A stretch of DNA of 24,535 bases. Origin: a virus. Shown here one piece after another: positions 8,430 to 14,473 of the stretch. The stretch is from the IMG/VR virus record IMGVR_UViG_3300037155_000212, positions 1-24,535 of that record; one strand, 5' to 3'. The notes under the pieces are model-generated. The model had not been told where the DNA came from. It ran no database searches and saw only the letters and a program-made list of their open reading frames with translations. A program made the translations under genes and the position numbers. Positions within the stretch are counted from its first letter, which is position 1. Each line of letters opens with the position of its first letter.

Positions 8430-8775
8430 CCTTTTGAACGATCGTTAGATTGAAGGGAAGATTGGCGGTAGTAATGTCCGTCTCAGTACGATCGCGATAA
8501 TCGTCTTTGAAAGCGTTCTTGAGGTAGAAAATTGCTCCCGTAGCGGCGTTGGCCGCAAGCCGCTGTACCCACGCCGTTTCGATATAGCTCTCAAGACGCT
8601 TTAAGGCGTCGGGAAATCGCTTCTTATATTCGTTATACGTATCACGGCTGATGTCGAGCTCATAGCAAAGTCCGGCCTTATTCGGCATGAGATGTTTTTC
8701 ATCGCACATCTTGAAATAGGCGTTTACCGCAGTATTGAATACATCTTCTGATTTGTATTTAGGAGGTCGTGCCAT
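8410..8775 (-). CDS. terS: Terminase small subunit
   Basis: The 121-residue protein recognises phage DNA and hands it to the large subunit. It has an N-terminal helix-turn-helix-like part (ISRDTYNEYKKRFPDALKRL, about 43-62), then AWVQRLAANAATGAIFYLKN and KDDYRDRTETDIT, the typical pattern of phage small-terminase/DNA-packaging families. The 121-aa size is normal. It overlaps the large subunit by 20 bases and the preceding 88-aa gene by 17 bases. There is no obvious Shine-Dalgarno site, so translation probably depends on coupling to the upstream gene. Confidence 0.85.
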   Translation of the reverse strand: MARPPKYKSEDVFNTAVNAYFKMCDEKHLMPNKAGLCYELDISRDTYNEYKKRFPDALKRLESYIETAWVQRLAANAATGAIFYLKNAFKDDYRDRTETDITTANLPFNLTIVQKDGGQKN

Positions 8776-9025
8776 TGGATTTTGGTAGTTCTCTTGTTGC
8801 CGGCGCGAGCACGATCCATAGGCATATCTTCCATATCCACCATGGAAGTGAGATCACATAGACTGCATCATCTGTCGTCTTCCAAAGTTTGATGGATGGC
8901 CGGCGGCGAATAAGCTTGCGTAGAATGTATTCCATAACATCCGGGTCTTCAAGAACGCCCAGCACTCGCTCATTGATAACCATCTGGAGCGGCTTGCGCT
9001 TATGTTGCCTGGGGTTCTTCGGCAT
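8759..9025 (-). CDS. Small basic protein with a hydrophobic helix, 88 aa
   Basis: The N-terminus is strongly basic (MPKNPRQHKRKP). A charged helical region follows (residues 15-50), then one Trp-rich hydrophobic stretch (YVISLPWWIWKICLWIVLAP, about 56-75) that could span the membrane, and a short polar tail. The ATG directly follows the TAA of the 24-codon gene (TAAATG), and the end overlaps the small terminase by 17 bases. The tight chain makes it a convincing gene. With two tiny membrane peptides just before it, it could belong to a lysis or membrane cassette, but no holin family is recognised. Confidence 0.6.
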   Translation of the reverse strand: MPKNPRQHKRKPLQMVINERVLGVLEDPDVMEYILRKLIRRRPSIKLWKTTDDAVYVISLPWWIWKICLWIVLAPATRELPKSNGTTS

Positions 9026-9100
9026 TTAGAAAGTGCAAAGTTTGTACATAATGAACGCGCCGACGATGATTCCTGCAAAGAATACTTCCCAAAGTGTCAT
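9026..9100 (-). CDS. Tiny single-helix membrane peptide, 24 aa
   Basis: A 24-codon frame encodes a peptide beginning MTLWEVFFAGIIVGAF with a charged YK near the end, essentially one membrane helix. Its ATG overlaps the TAA of the preceding gene (TAATG), and its own TAA is followed at once by the ATG of the 88-aa gene. The exact junctions on both sides are the main support. Phage peptides of this size with one helix include holin and antiholin accessories, but the role here is unknown. Confidence 0.5.
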   Translation of the reverse strand: MTLWEVFFAGIIVGAFIMYKLCTF

Positions 9101-9204
9101 TAGAATTGGTGGATGAGGATTTGGTAGATCGCGGCGGCCTCAATAACGACGAGGAAGATGATGCAGAGCGCGCGGAGCGCTGACTTGAACTTCTTGGATG
9201 TCAT
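9100..9204 (-). CDS. Tiny single-helix membrane peptide, 34 aa
   Basis: The frame starts at ATG 9204. The product has a basic N-terminus (MTSKKFKSALRA), then a hydrophobic helix (LCIIFLVVIEAAAIY, about residues 12-26) and a short polar end. That is a positive-inside topology for one membrane span. It is the first gene of the packaging operon and has no Shine-Dalgarno site. The candidate promoter upstream would leave only about five untranslated bases. Its stop overlaps the next start as TAATG. It is possibly a small holin or another membrane effector. Confidence 0.5.
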   Translation of the reverse strand: MTSKKFKSALRALCIIFLVVIEAAAIYQILIHQF

Positions 9205-9215
9205 AGGGATGATCT

Positions 9216-9244
9216 AAGCGTATAATAGTTGTGCAATCTGTCAA
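9216..9244. promoter_or_regulatory. Bidirectional promoter module A
   Basis: On the plus strand AAGCGTATAAT (9216-9226) gives a perfect -10 box serving the gene at 9256. On the minus strand TTGACA (9244-9239) and TACGCT (9222-9217), 16 apart, face the tiny membrane genes. The layout TAAG-GTA(T/C)AAT, 12 bases, TGTCAA, GGAG repeats at 10040-10074. Shared spacing suggests a common control element. By eye only. Confidence 0.45.
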
Positions 9245-9255
9245 TGGAGGTGTCT

Positions 9256-9441
9256 ATGGTGAAGGAGTGGAAAGTTGTTTCTAATTCCGGCGAACACGTG
9301 ATCCTCAAGCGCGGAGCGGAGCGAAAGAAAATTCCGATTCCCGATGAACCAACGGCGCGAAAGTTGTTTTTGAAGCTGGTGCCCTCTGCAACCGTCACGG
9401 ATAAAGGTTTAGAGTTATTCGTACGGTCAAAGCTTCCTTAA
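9256..9441 (+). CDS. Small plus-strand hypothetical protein, 61 aa
   Basis: I chose the ATG at 9256 because GGAGGTG (9247-9253) sits just before it. An in-frame ATG at 9229 lacks such a site and lies at the predicted transcription start. The product (MVKEWKVVSNSGEHVILKRG...) is short, basic and probably beta-rich at the start with a helical end, and has no known domain. Its TAA overlaps the TAA of the converging NinG-like gene in the four bases TTAA (9438-9441). It resembles the neighbouring insert gene at 10084 in size, position and control sequences. Its function is unknown. Confidence 0.6.
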   Translation: MVKEWKVVSNSGEHVILKRGAERKKIPIPDEPTARKLFLKLVPSATVTDKGLELFVRSKLP

Positions 9442-9884
9442 GCCATGATCGGAAAATGGTGCGGGCGCAGCGTTTTATAAAACTGTATATACGCGTTGTG
9501 TCCCATTCTCGCCGCTGACCTGAGCTGTTCCAATTCTTCGGTCGTCCAAATCTCTTTTGGCCGGGCGATTTTCGTGAGGAAGTCGTCATATCCCTTTCCG
9601 TACATTCTCACGATCGCCTTCCCATATTCCCAAGTCATTCCGCCGTTGTAGCCGTTGCAGGAATTACATTGACCGTGGAGATTATGAGGATGGTATTGGG
9701 TCGCGGCGTTTGTTGATGTCTTGAAGTGTCCCGCGCTCAAGGGAAGAAACTTCTCACAGGTGATACACGCTTTGCCCGCGTCCCTTTCTCGGATCATCGC
9801 ATTCACAACGGTCTGGGTATACCTCAAAGCCTTCTGATGTTCATTCACCGGCCGCGCGCTGTACTTGTGATGTCCGAAACTCAT
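9438..9884 (-). CDS. ninG: NinG/Rap-like recombination protein
   Basis: The 148-residue protein matches the lambda NinG pattern. An N-terminal helix (VVNAMIRERDAGKACI) is followed by a zinc-binding HNH-like core with CITCEK (Cys39, Cys42), SAGHF near 50-54, HNLHGQCNSCNGYNGG (Cys73, Cys76) and a helical tail with YGKAIVRMYG. NinG/Rap proteins are structure-specific nucleases that help phage recombination, resolving joint molecules during replication. The ATG overlaps the stop of the cysteine-rich 47-aa gene as ATGA. It converges on the 61-aa plus-strand gene with shared stop bases. The family call is strong; activity on particular substrates is inferred. Confidence 0.75.
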   Translation of the reverse strand: MSFGHHKYSARPVNEHQKALRYTQTVVNAMIRERDAGKACITCEKFLPLSAGHFKTSTNAATQYHPHNLHGQCNSCNGYNGGMTWEYGKAIVRMYGKGYDDFLTKIARPKEIWTTEELEQLRSAARMGHNAYIQFYKTLRPHHFPIMA

Positions 9885-10024
9885 TCCTTTTCGTAATTTG
9901 GTTTATGGCAGTCGCACTCGCAGGGATGGTCATGGTCGTTCCACTCCTTGCGCGGGACGAAGCCGTCGCAATCGGCGTGGCGCTTGGATTTGCATTCCTG
10001 GCTGATGTAGTGGGGGCCGGGCAT
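9881..10024 (-). CDS. Small Cys/His-rich zinc-binding protein, 47 aa
   Basis: I chose the ATG at 10024 (MPGPHYISQECKSKRHADC...) rather than the frame start at 10069, which would overlap promoter elements. The product ends PCECDCHKPNYEKE, with four or five Cys and several His spaced for one zinc site (CKSKRHADC and CECDCH). Small phage proteins with a 'CxxxxHxxC...PCxCxCH' pattern are common and of unknown role, perhaps nucleic-acid or protein binding. Its TGA overlaps the NinG-like start (ATGA). The candidate promoter would leave about ten untranslated bases. Confidence 0.6.
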   Translation of the reverse strand: MPGPHYISQECKSKRHADCDGFVPRKEWNDHDHPCECDCHKPNYEKE

Positions 10025-10039
10025 ATCGGTGGGATAGTT

Positions 10040-10074
10040 TAAGAGTACAATTCCTAAATCAACTGTCAAAGGAG
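10040..10074. promoter_or_regulatory. Bidirectional promoter module B
   Basis: AAGAGTACAAT (10041-10051) gives a plus-strand -10 box for the gene at 10084. TGTCAA (10064-10069) read on the minus strand is TTGACA, 16 bases from TACTCT (10047-10042), pointing to the gene at 10024. Spacing between the two blocks (12 bases) and the following GGAG are identical to module A at 9216-9244. Confidence 0.45.
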
Positions 10075-10083
10075 AACTGGGTC

Positions 10084-10305
10084 ATGGTCAAGAATCGCGC
10101 GCAGCAAGTCCTGTATCGATATAACGCGAAAGATGAGAACAACGAGCTTGAGTTTGACGAGGATGGTATCGTACCACTCTATCCCTCCGGGACAATTATT
10201 ACCCGGCATGGCAAGTCATGGAAGGTAGCACAAGCCTCGTTAAACCAGTCCACATTTAAGAATGAAGTTCCAGTGCTAACGGTATCGCTCACGGATCAGA
10301 TCTAA
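10084..10305 (+). CDS. Small plus-strand hypothetical protein, 73 aa
   Basis: There is a strong ribosome site, AAAGGAG (10068-10074), before the ATG. The product is predicted beta-rich with an acidic patch (NNELEFDEDGIVPLYPSGTI) and a basic turn (RHGKSWKV), compatible with a small barrel or ubiquitin-like fold. No family is recognised. It is a single gene facing the leftward operons, and its TAA overlaps the TAG of the converging 52-aa gene (CTAA at 10302-10305), leaving no room for a terminator. It is the best-supported of the short insert genes. Confidence 0.65.
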   Translation: MVKNRAQQVLYRYNAKDENNELEFDEDGIVPLYPSGTIITRHGKSWKVAQASLNQSTFKNEVPVLTVSLTDQI

Positions 10306-10460
10306 CATTCGCTGATTCGTATAAGCAGTTCTTCTTTGGTTGCCGCGCGACTGATGATAATTGGCCGCTCACCCTTCCTGCTCAAGATCGCGCCCCATCC
10401 CTGGAGCGGGTGAAACCAGCAATCCCATCCGTTGTAGGTGAAATCAATGCGGGCGGTCAT
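10302..10460 (-). CDS. Small hypothetical protein, 52 aa
   Basis: The frame starts at ATG 10460, overlapping the TGA of the HerA-like gene as ATGA, and ends in a TAG that overlaps the converging stop. The product MTARIDFTYNGWDCWFHPLQ... contains two Trp-rich beta strands, then KGERPIIISRAATKEELL and a C-terminal helix. It is compact enough to fold on its own. The role is unknown; the coupling suggests it works with the HerA-like ATPase. Confidence 0.55.
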   Translation of the reverse strand: MTARIDFTYNGWDCWFHPLQGWGAILSRKGERPIIISRAATKEELLIRISEC

Positions 10461-12232
10461 AAGAAGAGCAACGATTTTGCTTTGACCTTTCCCGAGTCGT
10501 AATCGATTAGGCCGAAAGACTTCAGCCGGCCGCGGGGGTTCGTGTAACCCGTGCTGCGTTCATGCATGTATCCTGCCATCGCGCAGAGGTCGACGTTTGA
10601 GATTCCCTCCGGGTATGTTTCCAACAATGGCGAGAGCAATTTCCGTTCGGGACCGTCAAGCTTAGCGAGGACTGCTTGATGCAACGCTTCCTCCGTGAGC
10701 GGAACATCCGGACTGGACGCGAGTGGTCTTCCCTCCTCGGTGAGATATACCGAACCGGCGGAGTATTCGATAAGCCCTTTCGATTTGAGGTAGCCCCGAG
10801 GGTTCGTATAACCGGTAGAGCGGAAGTGACTGTAGCCGGAAAGAAAGGCTACAAGCTCATTTGGTGGTTTTTGGTTGCCGATGGATTCGCACCAGGCGAG
10901 AGCGTTCAATACGCGCTGCTCCGGACCGGTAAGACCAGAATCGAAGGCAGATGTTGCCGGCTCCACTCTGTGGGGACTAGCGGTCGCAGACGCTGGTGGC
11001 CGTGCGACGGGAGAACTGATCGAAAGCTTCTGCTTAGTAGGGAGTTCGAGAGCCATTGATTCGGGAGAACTGACACCCTCCACTTTTGTAATTATGGGAC
11101 CGAGAGCGGTGATTACCTTTTTAAGATCCTCGGCATATTTGATCCAAGCATTGAGAAGGACCTGCCATTCCCGGTTCGTTTTCGTCTGTTCATCTCTCTC
11201 TTTTTGAATCTCCTGATTGGCATTCCGTTCGATCTCTTTACGGACGGTTTCAACCTGTTTGGAAACCGCTGCTTCTATGGCAACGGGATTCGCTCCCGGC
11301 GCTTTCTCAAGGATGCTCTTTTCGCGTTGAAGCGTTACGATTCGGAGACGTAGCTCGTCCACCGTTTTTGCTTCTTTCTCTGCCTCTTGGGGTAAGTCTG
11401 CAAGCTTGCCAAGTATCTTCTTTATCCCATCTGTGGGAGGCACGACTTTCGTGAGTGATCGTGAACCCACCTTTGGGTGAGTGGTGTGAACGTCTCCAAC
11501 GGTAACCTTCTGGACTTCGTCGGATATTGCAGGGCCAAACGCATAGAACTCGCCCGGCTTCAATGCTCGTAATGACAGCATCTGCTCGCGGGAAGTGAAC
11601 CCGAGCTCGTCCGCCGCGCGCTTCATATCGATGTCCTGTGATGCCCGGCCAATGAGCTTGTTGTTGCACTCTGCCGCTGCATCTTTGCTCAATTTTGAGA
11701 TGCGCTGGGTGGCAAGGATAGCTGAGAATCCCCGTTTGCGACCGAGAGCACAAAGACCGATCACTGCGTCCATCGCTTCGCTTTGACCCTTTTCTGGCGC
11801 GTACGTGTGTGCTTCGTCAATGACGACGATGCAATCGTGCCAGAGGTCCTTTGGTGCATTGATAAGCGATTCAAGGAACAGTCGTACAAAACGCTTCCGC
11901 TCCTGTGGGTGAAGCTCATAGAGATCGATGATCGCGGAGACCTTGAGTTCCAAAAGCTTGCGGGCGAGTAGCGCTGCTGAACGGGGTTCGGCAGGCGTGT
12001 CTCCTCCCTTGCCGGCGAGAACATAATCGTATTTCTCCCGGAGCGTAGCGAACTCCCCCTCTGAATCAAGGATGATGTGCTGGACCTTACCGTGCGATTG
12101 TTCGAGGATACGACGAAGCGCCCACGATTTTCCTCCTCCGGAGTTCGCCTGCACAAGAAGCTTGCTCTCGATGAGCTTGGGAAGATCTATCTCTGTCTGA
12201 TTGTTGAGTTTTATGAAGTGATTCACTGGCAT
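10457..12232 (-). CDS. HerA-like ATPase with duplicated C-terminal winged helix
   Basis: I chose the ATG at 12232, which overlaps the previous stop as TAATG and gives 591 residues. It is a DUF87/HerA-type hexameric DNA motor. Walker A is QANSGGGKSW (28-37), Walker B IVVIDEAHTYAP (135-146), and ATQR (174-177) is a sensor motif. Residues about 282-355 form a coiled coil. The C-terminus holds two copies of a winged-helix-like unit, about 434-500 and 525-585, each with RSTGYTNPRG and K(S)xGLIxY. Such proteins pump or remodel DNA, as in end resection with NurA or plasmid and viral DNA handling. No NurA-type nuclease is seen here. The 108-aa winged-helix gene before it and the coupled 52-aa gene after it may be partners. 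Confidence 0.85.
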   Translation of the reverse strand: MPVNHFIKLNNQTEIDLPKLIESKLLVQANSGGGKSWALRRILEQSHGKVQHIILDSEGEFATLREKYDYVLAGKGGDTPAEPRSAALLARKLLELKVSAIIDLYELHPQERKRFVRLFLESLINAPKDLWHDCIVVIDEAHTYAPEKGQSEAMDAVIGLCALGRKRGFSAILATQRISKLSKDAAAECNNKLIGRASQDIDMKRAADELGFTSREQMLSLRALKPGEFYAFGPAISDEVQKVTVGDVHTTHPKVGSRSLTKVVPPTDGIKKILGKLADLPQEAEKEAKTVDELRLRIVTLQREKSILEKAPGANPVAIEAAVSKQVETVRKEIERNANQEIQKERDEQTKTNREWQVLLNAWIKYAEDLKKVITALGPIITKVEGVSSPESMALELPTKQKLSISSPVARPPASATASPHRVEPATSAFDSGLTGPEQRVLNALAWCESIGNQKPPNELVAFLSGYSHFRSTGYTNPRGYLKSKGLIEYSAGSVYLTEEGRPLASSPDVPLTEEALHQAVLAKLDGPERKLLSPLLETYPEGISNVDLCAMAGYMHERSTGYTNPRGRLKSFGLIDYDSGKVKAKSLLFL

Positions 12233-12558
12233 TAGAAAAGAGTTTGTTCTGCGTCTTCTTTCGGCTTGAACGCCGGCGGCAACACTGGATGCTTGGCTTT
12301 CCACACTTTCGCCATATTTCCCGTGATCTGACAGTGCCGCGCGCCTGCTTCATGGACAAGACTTCCCAGTTGTTCACTGCGAAGTTCTTTTATGCGAGGC
12401 GTGATTACATTGATGGGAAGATTCAAGGCGTGGGCGATTTCGGTATTAGTGTGCGGCCCGGCGTTTCTCAAGTATTCAAGTACCAGGGCCTGACGCGCGC
12501 CGAGATTCTTATGAACCTTCGATAGAGCTTGGAGTGATGTAATTTGAATATCGTTCAT
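12232..12558 (-). CDS. Winged-helix DNA-binding protein, 108 aa
   Basis: Residues about 17-75 form a winged helix: LGARQALVLEYLRNAGPHTN, then TEIAHALNLPINVITPRIKE as the recognition-helix region, then a wing with SLVHEAG. A short polar tail follows. MarR-, ArsR- and similar repressor-like folds share this plan, and there is no metal or ligand motif. It is translationally coupled to the HerA-like ATPase by TAATG. It may be a local repressor or a DNA-loading partner of the ATPase. No Shine-Dalgarno site precedes the ATG. Confidence 0.7.
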   Translation of the reverse strand: MNDIQITSLQALSKVHKNLGARQALVLEYLRNAGPHTNTEIAHALNLPINVITPRIKELRSEQLGSLVHEAGARHCQITGNMAKVWKAKHPVLPPAFKPKEDAEQTLF

Positions 12559-12562
12559 GATT

Positions 12563-12643
12563 TTATTCGGGGAGGGTCGGCATGACGCCTACGCGTACCT
12601 TCTCTATTGCCCCGCTGCCTATTTGAGATGGCGACCCTTGAAT
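12563..12643 (-). CDS. Possible 26-aa peptide with an ATT start
   Basis: The gap between two genes holds an open frame from the TAA of the 145-aa gene to a TAA just before ATG 12558. It reads IQGSPSQIGSGAIEKVRVGV plus a short tail, quite protein-like. Its only upstream start is an ATT placed exactly where neighbours have ATG (TAACC-ATT versus TAACC-ATG). An in-frame ATG near the end would give only six codons. Either a rare start, a mutated start or chance. Confidence 0.25.
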   Translation of the reverse strand: MQGSPSQIGSGAIEKVRVGVMPTLPE

Positions 12644-12645
12644 GG

Positions 12646-13083
12646 TTAGAAGTCGATGCTCGGCAGTTCTTCGGGTGCGCCGACCTGCGTGCCCTTCTTC
12701 ACGATCACGGTATAGCCGTTCTCGTCGTCCACGCGCTCATATCCGTCTGCCACAAGATAAACGGCGGTTACTGCTTTGCCCGCGACGCGCACCTTCTCTG
12801 TTTCAGCCGTGAGGACCTGTCCCTGCCACAAAGCCGAATCATCACCGAACGCGTCTATCAGGCCGTTTATCGTAGCGCGGTTCAGGCTGATGTTCTTCTC
12901 TTCCGTGTCGCCGCTAAAGAGAACTTTCGCCACGTCCTGGGTCTTCACTTCGCCCGTCTTCTCGTTCTTGAACTGGCTCTGCATCGGGACGGTTTCGCTC
13001 ATCAGCTTGCACCGCGAACCCGACTGCACTTCTGCTCCTTTTACCCACGCTCCACCGATTGACTGCTGTTTTTGATATTTCAT
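12646..13083 (-). CDS. Conserved phage-type non-structural protein, SSB-like tail
   Basis: The 145-residue soluble protein has a beta-rich N-terminal half (GAWVKGAEVQSGSRCKLMSE). A phage-typical segment, NRATINGLIDAFGDDSALW, lies near 68-86. More strands follow (VRVAGKAVTAVYLVADGY). The C-terminus ends PEELPSIDF, which recalls the acidic tip with terminal Phe used by single-stranded DNA-binding proteins to recruit partners. An OB-fold DNA-binding role is a guess. It follows the 77-aa gene with a TAACCATG junction in the early operon, beside replication and recombination genes. Confidence 0.6.
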   Translation of the reverse strand: MKYQKQQSIGGAWVKGAEVQSGSRCKLMSETVPMQSQFKNEKTGEVKTQDVAKVLFSGDTEEKNISLNRATINGLIDAFGDDSALWQGQVLTAETEKVRVAGKAVTAVYLVADGYERVDDENGYTVIVKKGTQVGAPEELPSIDF

Positions 13084-13085
13084 GG

Positions 13086-13319
13086 TTAGAATGTATTTTT
13101 ACGTTTAATTACTTCGACTTTCTTCATCTCGTTCTCTATCGTCCGTTCGACCTCCTGCCGGACAAGTTTATCGAGATGTTCAGAGAATGAACTGATGATG
13201 GTATCGCTCGGCGTTTCATCCTCTTCATACTCCATTGAGACGGAGCAGAAGGAATTGATCGGCTCGAACGACTGGACCTGCTTTGTCTTACTGAACGAAC
13301 GGGTGATGATGAGTTTCAT
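13086..13319 (-). CDS. Charged helical hypothetical protein, 77 aa
   Basis: I chose the ATG at 13319 (MKLIITRSFSKTKQ...). It lies inside the end of the previous gene, a 32-base overlap. The N-terminal part is predicted beta (KLIITRSFS, then VQSFEPINSFCSVSME). The C-terminal half is a long charged helix (HLDKLVRQEVERTIENEMKK). There is no known domain. Similar 'two-strand plus long helix' proteins occur in phage early regions. Its stop is followed by CC and the next ATG. Confidence 0.55.
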   Translation of the reverse strand: MKLIITRSFSKTKQVQSFEPINSFCSVSMEYEEDETPSDTIISSFSEHLDKLVRQEVERTIENEMKKVEVIKRKNTF

Positions 13320-13695
13320 TGTTTTGAGTCCAGTCCGGCAGGACGACATTCGCCGGAGGATTAGTGAATAGTGATTTCATGTATTCGGGTTCATAGCCCG
13401 CGATGCCTATGCCTACGGGAGTCATTAGGAACTCCTTTTCAGGAAGCGCGCGGGCGGTTGCGTAGAACTTCTTGACTGACTGTTCAAGTTCTTGCTTCAT
13501 GCGCTGTTGTAATCCGCCATAATTGAAGGATTTGTAAAGTGTAGGAAAGGCATAGCACTGTCCCGTCAAACCTTCGCCTATTCCCTCCTCGGCACCGAAC
13601 TGCTCTTTTGCCTGGAGCGCGGCACCTCCCATATGACGCCCGGCAATGTTAGATCCGAACACGAAGAACTGATTTTTTTCGAGTGATGTAATCAT
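13288..13695 (-). CDS. A1S_2505-like phage non-structural protein (macro-like)
   Basis: The 135-residue protein carries the family signature FVFGSNIAGRHMGGAALQAK (residues 11-30), followed by GEGLTGQCYAFPT (about 40-52) and MTPVGIGIAGYE (about 90-101). I know this pattern from a widespread phage and bacterial family (A1S_2505 type). Its glycine-rich loops recall ADP-ribose-binding macro domains. If that holds, it may bind or process an ADP-ribose-like nucleotide, which could matter for NAD-linked host defences. That is inference. It is in a tight leftward chain, with the next gene overlapping its end. Confidence 0.7.
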   Translation of the reverse strand: MITSLEKNQFFVFGSNIAGRHMGGAALQAKEQFGAEEGIGEGLTGQCYAFPTLYKSFNYGGLQQRMKQELEQSVKKFYATARALPEKEFLMTPVGIGIAGYEPEYMKSLFTNPPANVVLPDWTQNNETHHHPFVQ

Positions 13696-13712
13696 TCTTT
13701 TAGTTTAATTCT

Positions 13713-13934
13713 TTATTGTGATGCTTCGATGTTTTGTCCGACGATTGATTGGAGTTCCTTATTTCTTGTTTCACGGGGGGATTCTTCAGGGAAGTAAAGA
13801 GGGTGATGGGGAGCGGGGCGGAGCATCTGTTCTGCGCCCATTTCGATGAACTGCCGCTCCTTCGCATAATCGTGGTCGGTGGGGCAACCGTCGCGGCGGC
13901 AATCCGAAGTACATTCATTATTTGGTGTGTGCAT
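13713..13934 (-). CDS. Small Cys-rich protein, 73 aa
   Basis: I chose the ATG at 13934, one base after the TAA of the 67-aa gene (TAACATG). The frame is open far upstream, but only through that gene. The N-terminus MHTPNNECTSDCRRDGCPTD holds three Cys and two His that could bind one zinc. The rest is polar and helical (YAKERQFIEMGAEQML, later SIVGQNIEASQ). The neighbouring 67-aa protein also has a Cys/His cluster. Function is unknown. A competing frame (13700-14035) looks like a shadow. Confidence 0.55.
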   Translation of the reverse strand: MHTPNNECTSDCRRDGCPTDHDYAKERQFIEMGAEQMLRPAPHHPLYFPEESPRETRNKELQSIVGQNIEASQ

Positions 13935-13935
13935 G

Positions 13936-14139
13936 TTAGTCGTTGTAATTTTGTTCCTCCGCCGAGGCGACCAATCCTCTGCGTGAAAAGTAATCTCCTG
14001 CGTCTGCCATCGCTTCGCTGATGCACACTCCGCACATGCCAGCGCGGGGGTCGAAGCCGTCATGCAAGACGACGTGCGCTCCTTGCGGGCACCATACGAA
14101 GTCGTCCTGACCACTCAATAGAAAGTTGATGATGTTCAT
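13936..14139 (-). CDS. Small zinc-binding-like protein, 67 aa
   Basis: The ATG at 14139 follows an A/T-rich leader with TTAAA and ACAAACC but no Shine-Dalgarno site. Residues about 15-45 contain WCPQGAHVVLHDGFDPRAGM and CGVC, so Cys17, His22 and the CGVC pair could form a zinc site. The remainder is helical with an acidic end. An in-frame upstream ATG at 14190 or 14250 would overlap the 50-aa gene, so I prefer the shorter form. It works alongside the similar Cys-rich 73-aa protein in the same chain. Confidence 0.55.
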   Translation of the reverse strand: MNIINFLLSGQDDFVWCPQGAHVVLHDGFDPRAGMCGVCISEAMADAGDYFSRRGLVASAEEQNYND

Positions 14140-14225
14140 GGTTTGTAATTGCTTTAAGTTTATTTCCCGATAAAGCGGGAGAGGTGAACCGATGCCGATT
14201 GCCCCTCCCTCGCTTTGCATCCGTT

Positions 14226-14378
14226 CTATCCGACTATCGACGCTATCCAAATCAACAAGCTAACGAATGCGACTATCAGCACGATGAAGGCAATTCCTTC
14301 GGCGATTTTTCGGAGGCGCGATACACGGGGCGCGAGATAGGTCATCTCTGTTCCCGTCAATTCGTAATCTTTGTACAT
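14226..14378 (-). CDS. Small single-helix membrane protein, 50 aa
   Basis: The frame starts at ATG 14378 and encodes MYKDYELTGTEMTYLAPRVS, a basic stretch (RLRKIAEG), then a strong membrane helix (IAFIVLIVAFVSLLIWIASI, about 29-48) ending almost at the C-terminus. That topology places the N-terminus inside. It would be the first gene of the long leftward early operon and has a good candidate promoter at 14421-14448. Function unknown; early phage membrane proteins of this kind can act on host envelope or on superinfection. Confidence 0.55.
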   Translation of the reverse strand: MYKDYELTGTEMTYLAPRVSRLRKIAEGIAFIVLIVAFVSLLIWIASIVG

Positions 14379-14420
14379 GGTTTAAGTTATTAGTTTGTGG
14401 CTCGACCTGACCACTTCCTT

Positions 14421-14448
14421 ATAATACCGCCGCCCCATAGGATTGCAA
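14421..14448 (-). promoter_or_regulatory. Candidate promoter of the leftward early operon
   Basis: On the minus strand TTGCAA (14448-14443) and TATTAT (14426-14421) are 16 bases apart. Transcription would begin near 14414, about 36 bases before the ATG at 14378. The spacer length equals that of the other leftward candidates in this window. Confidence 0.45.
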
Positions 14449-14473
14449 GCCCAGCCTGGGGATAAGTCCGGTA

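Noticed and set aside
13700-14035. 111-aa minus-strand frame
   Set aside because: It overlaps two better frames with coupled junctions and Cys/His clusters. Its product is low-complexity and basic.
6680-14466. Shared CTGGGGATAA near 6680 and 14457 as an operator
   Set aside because: The two copies lie at different positions relative to their promoters, and a ten-base match can occur by chance.
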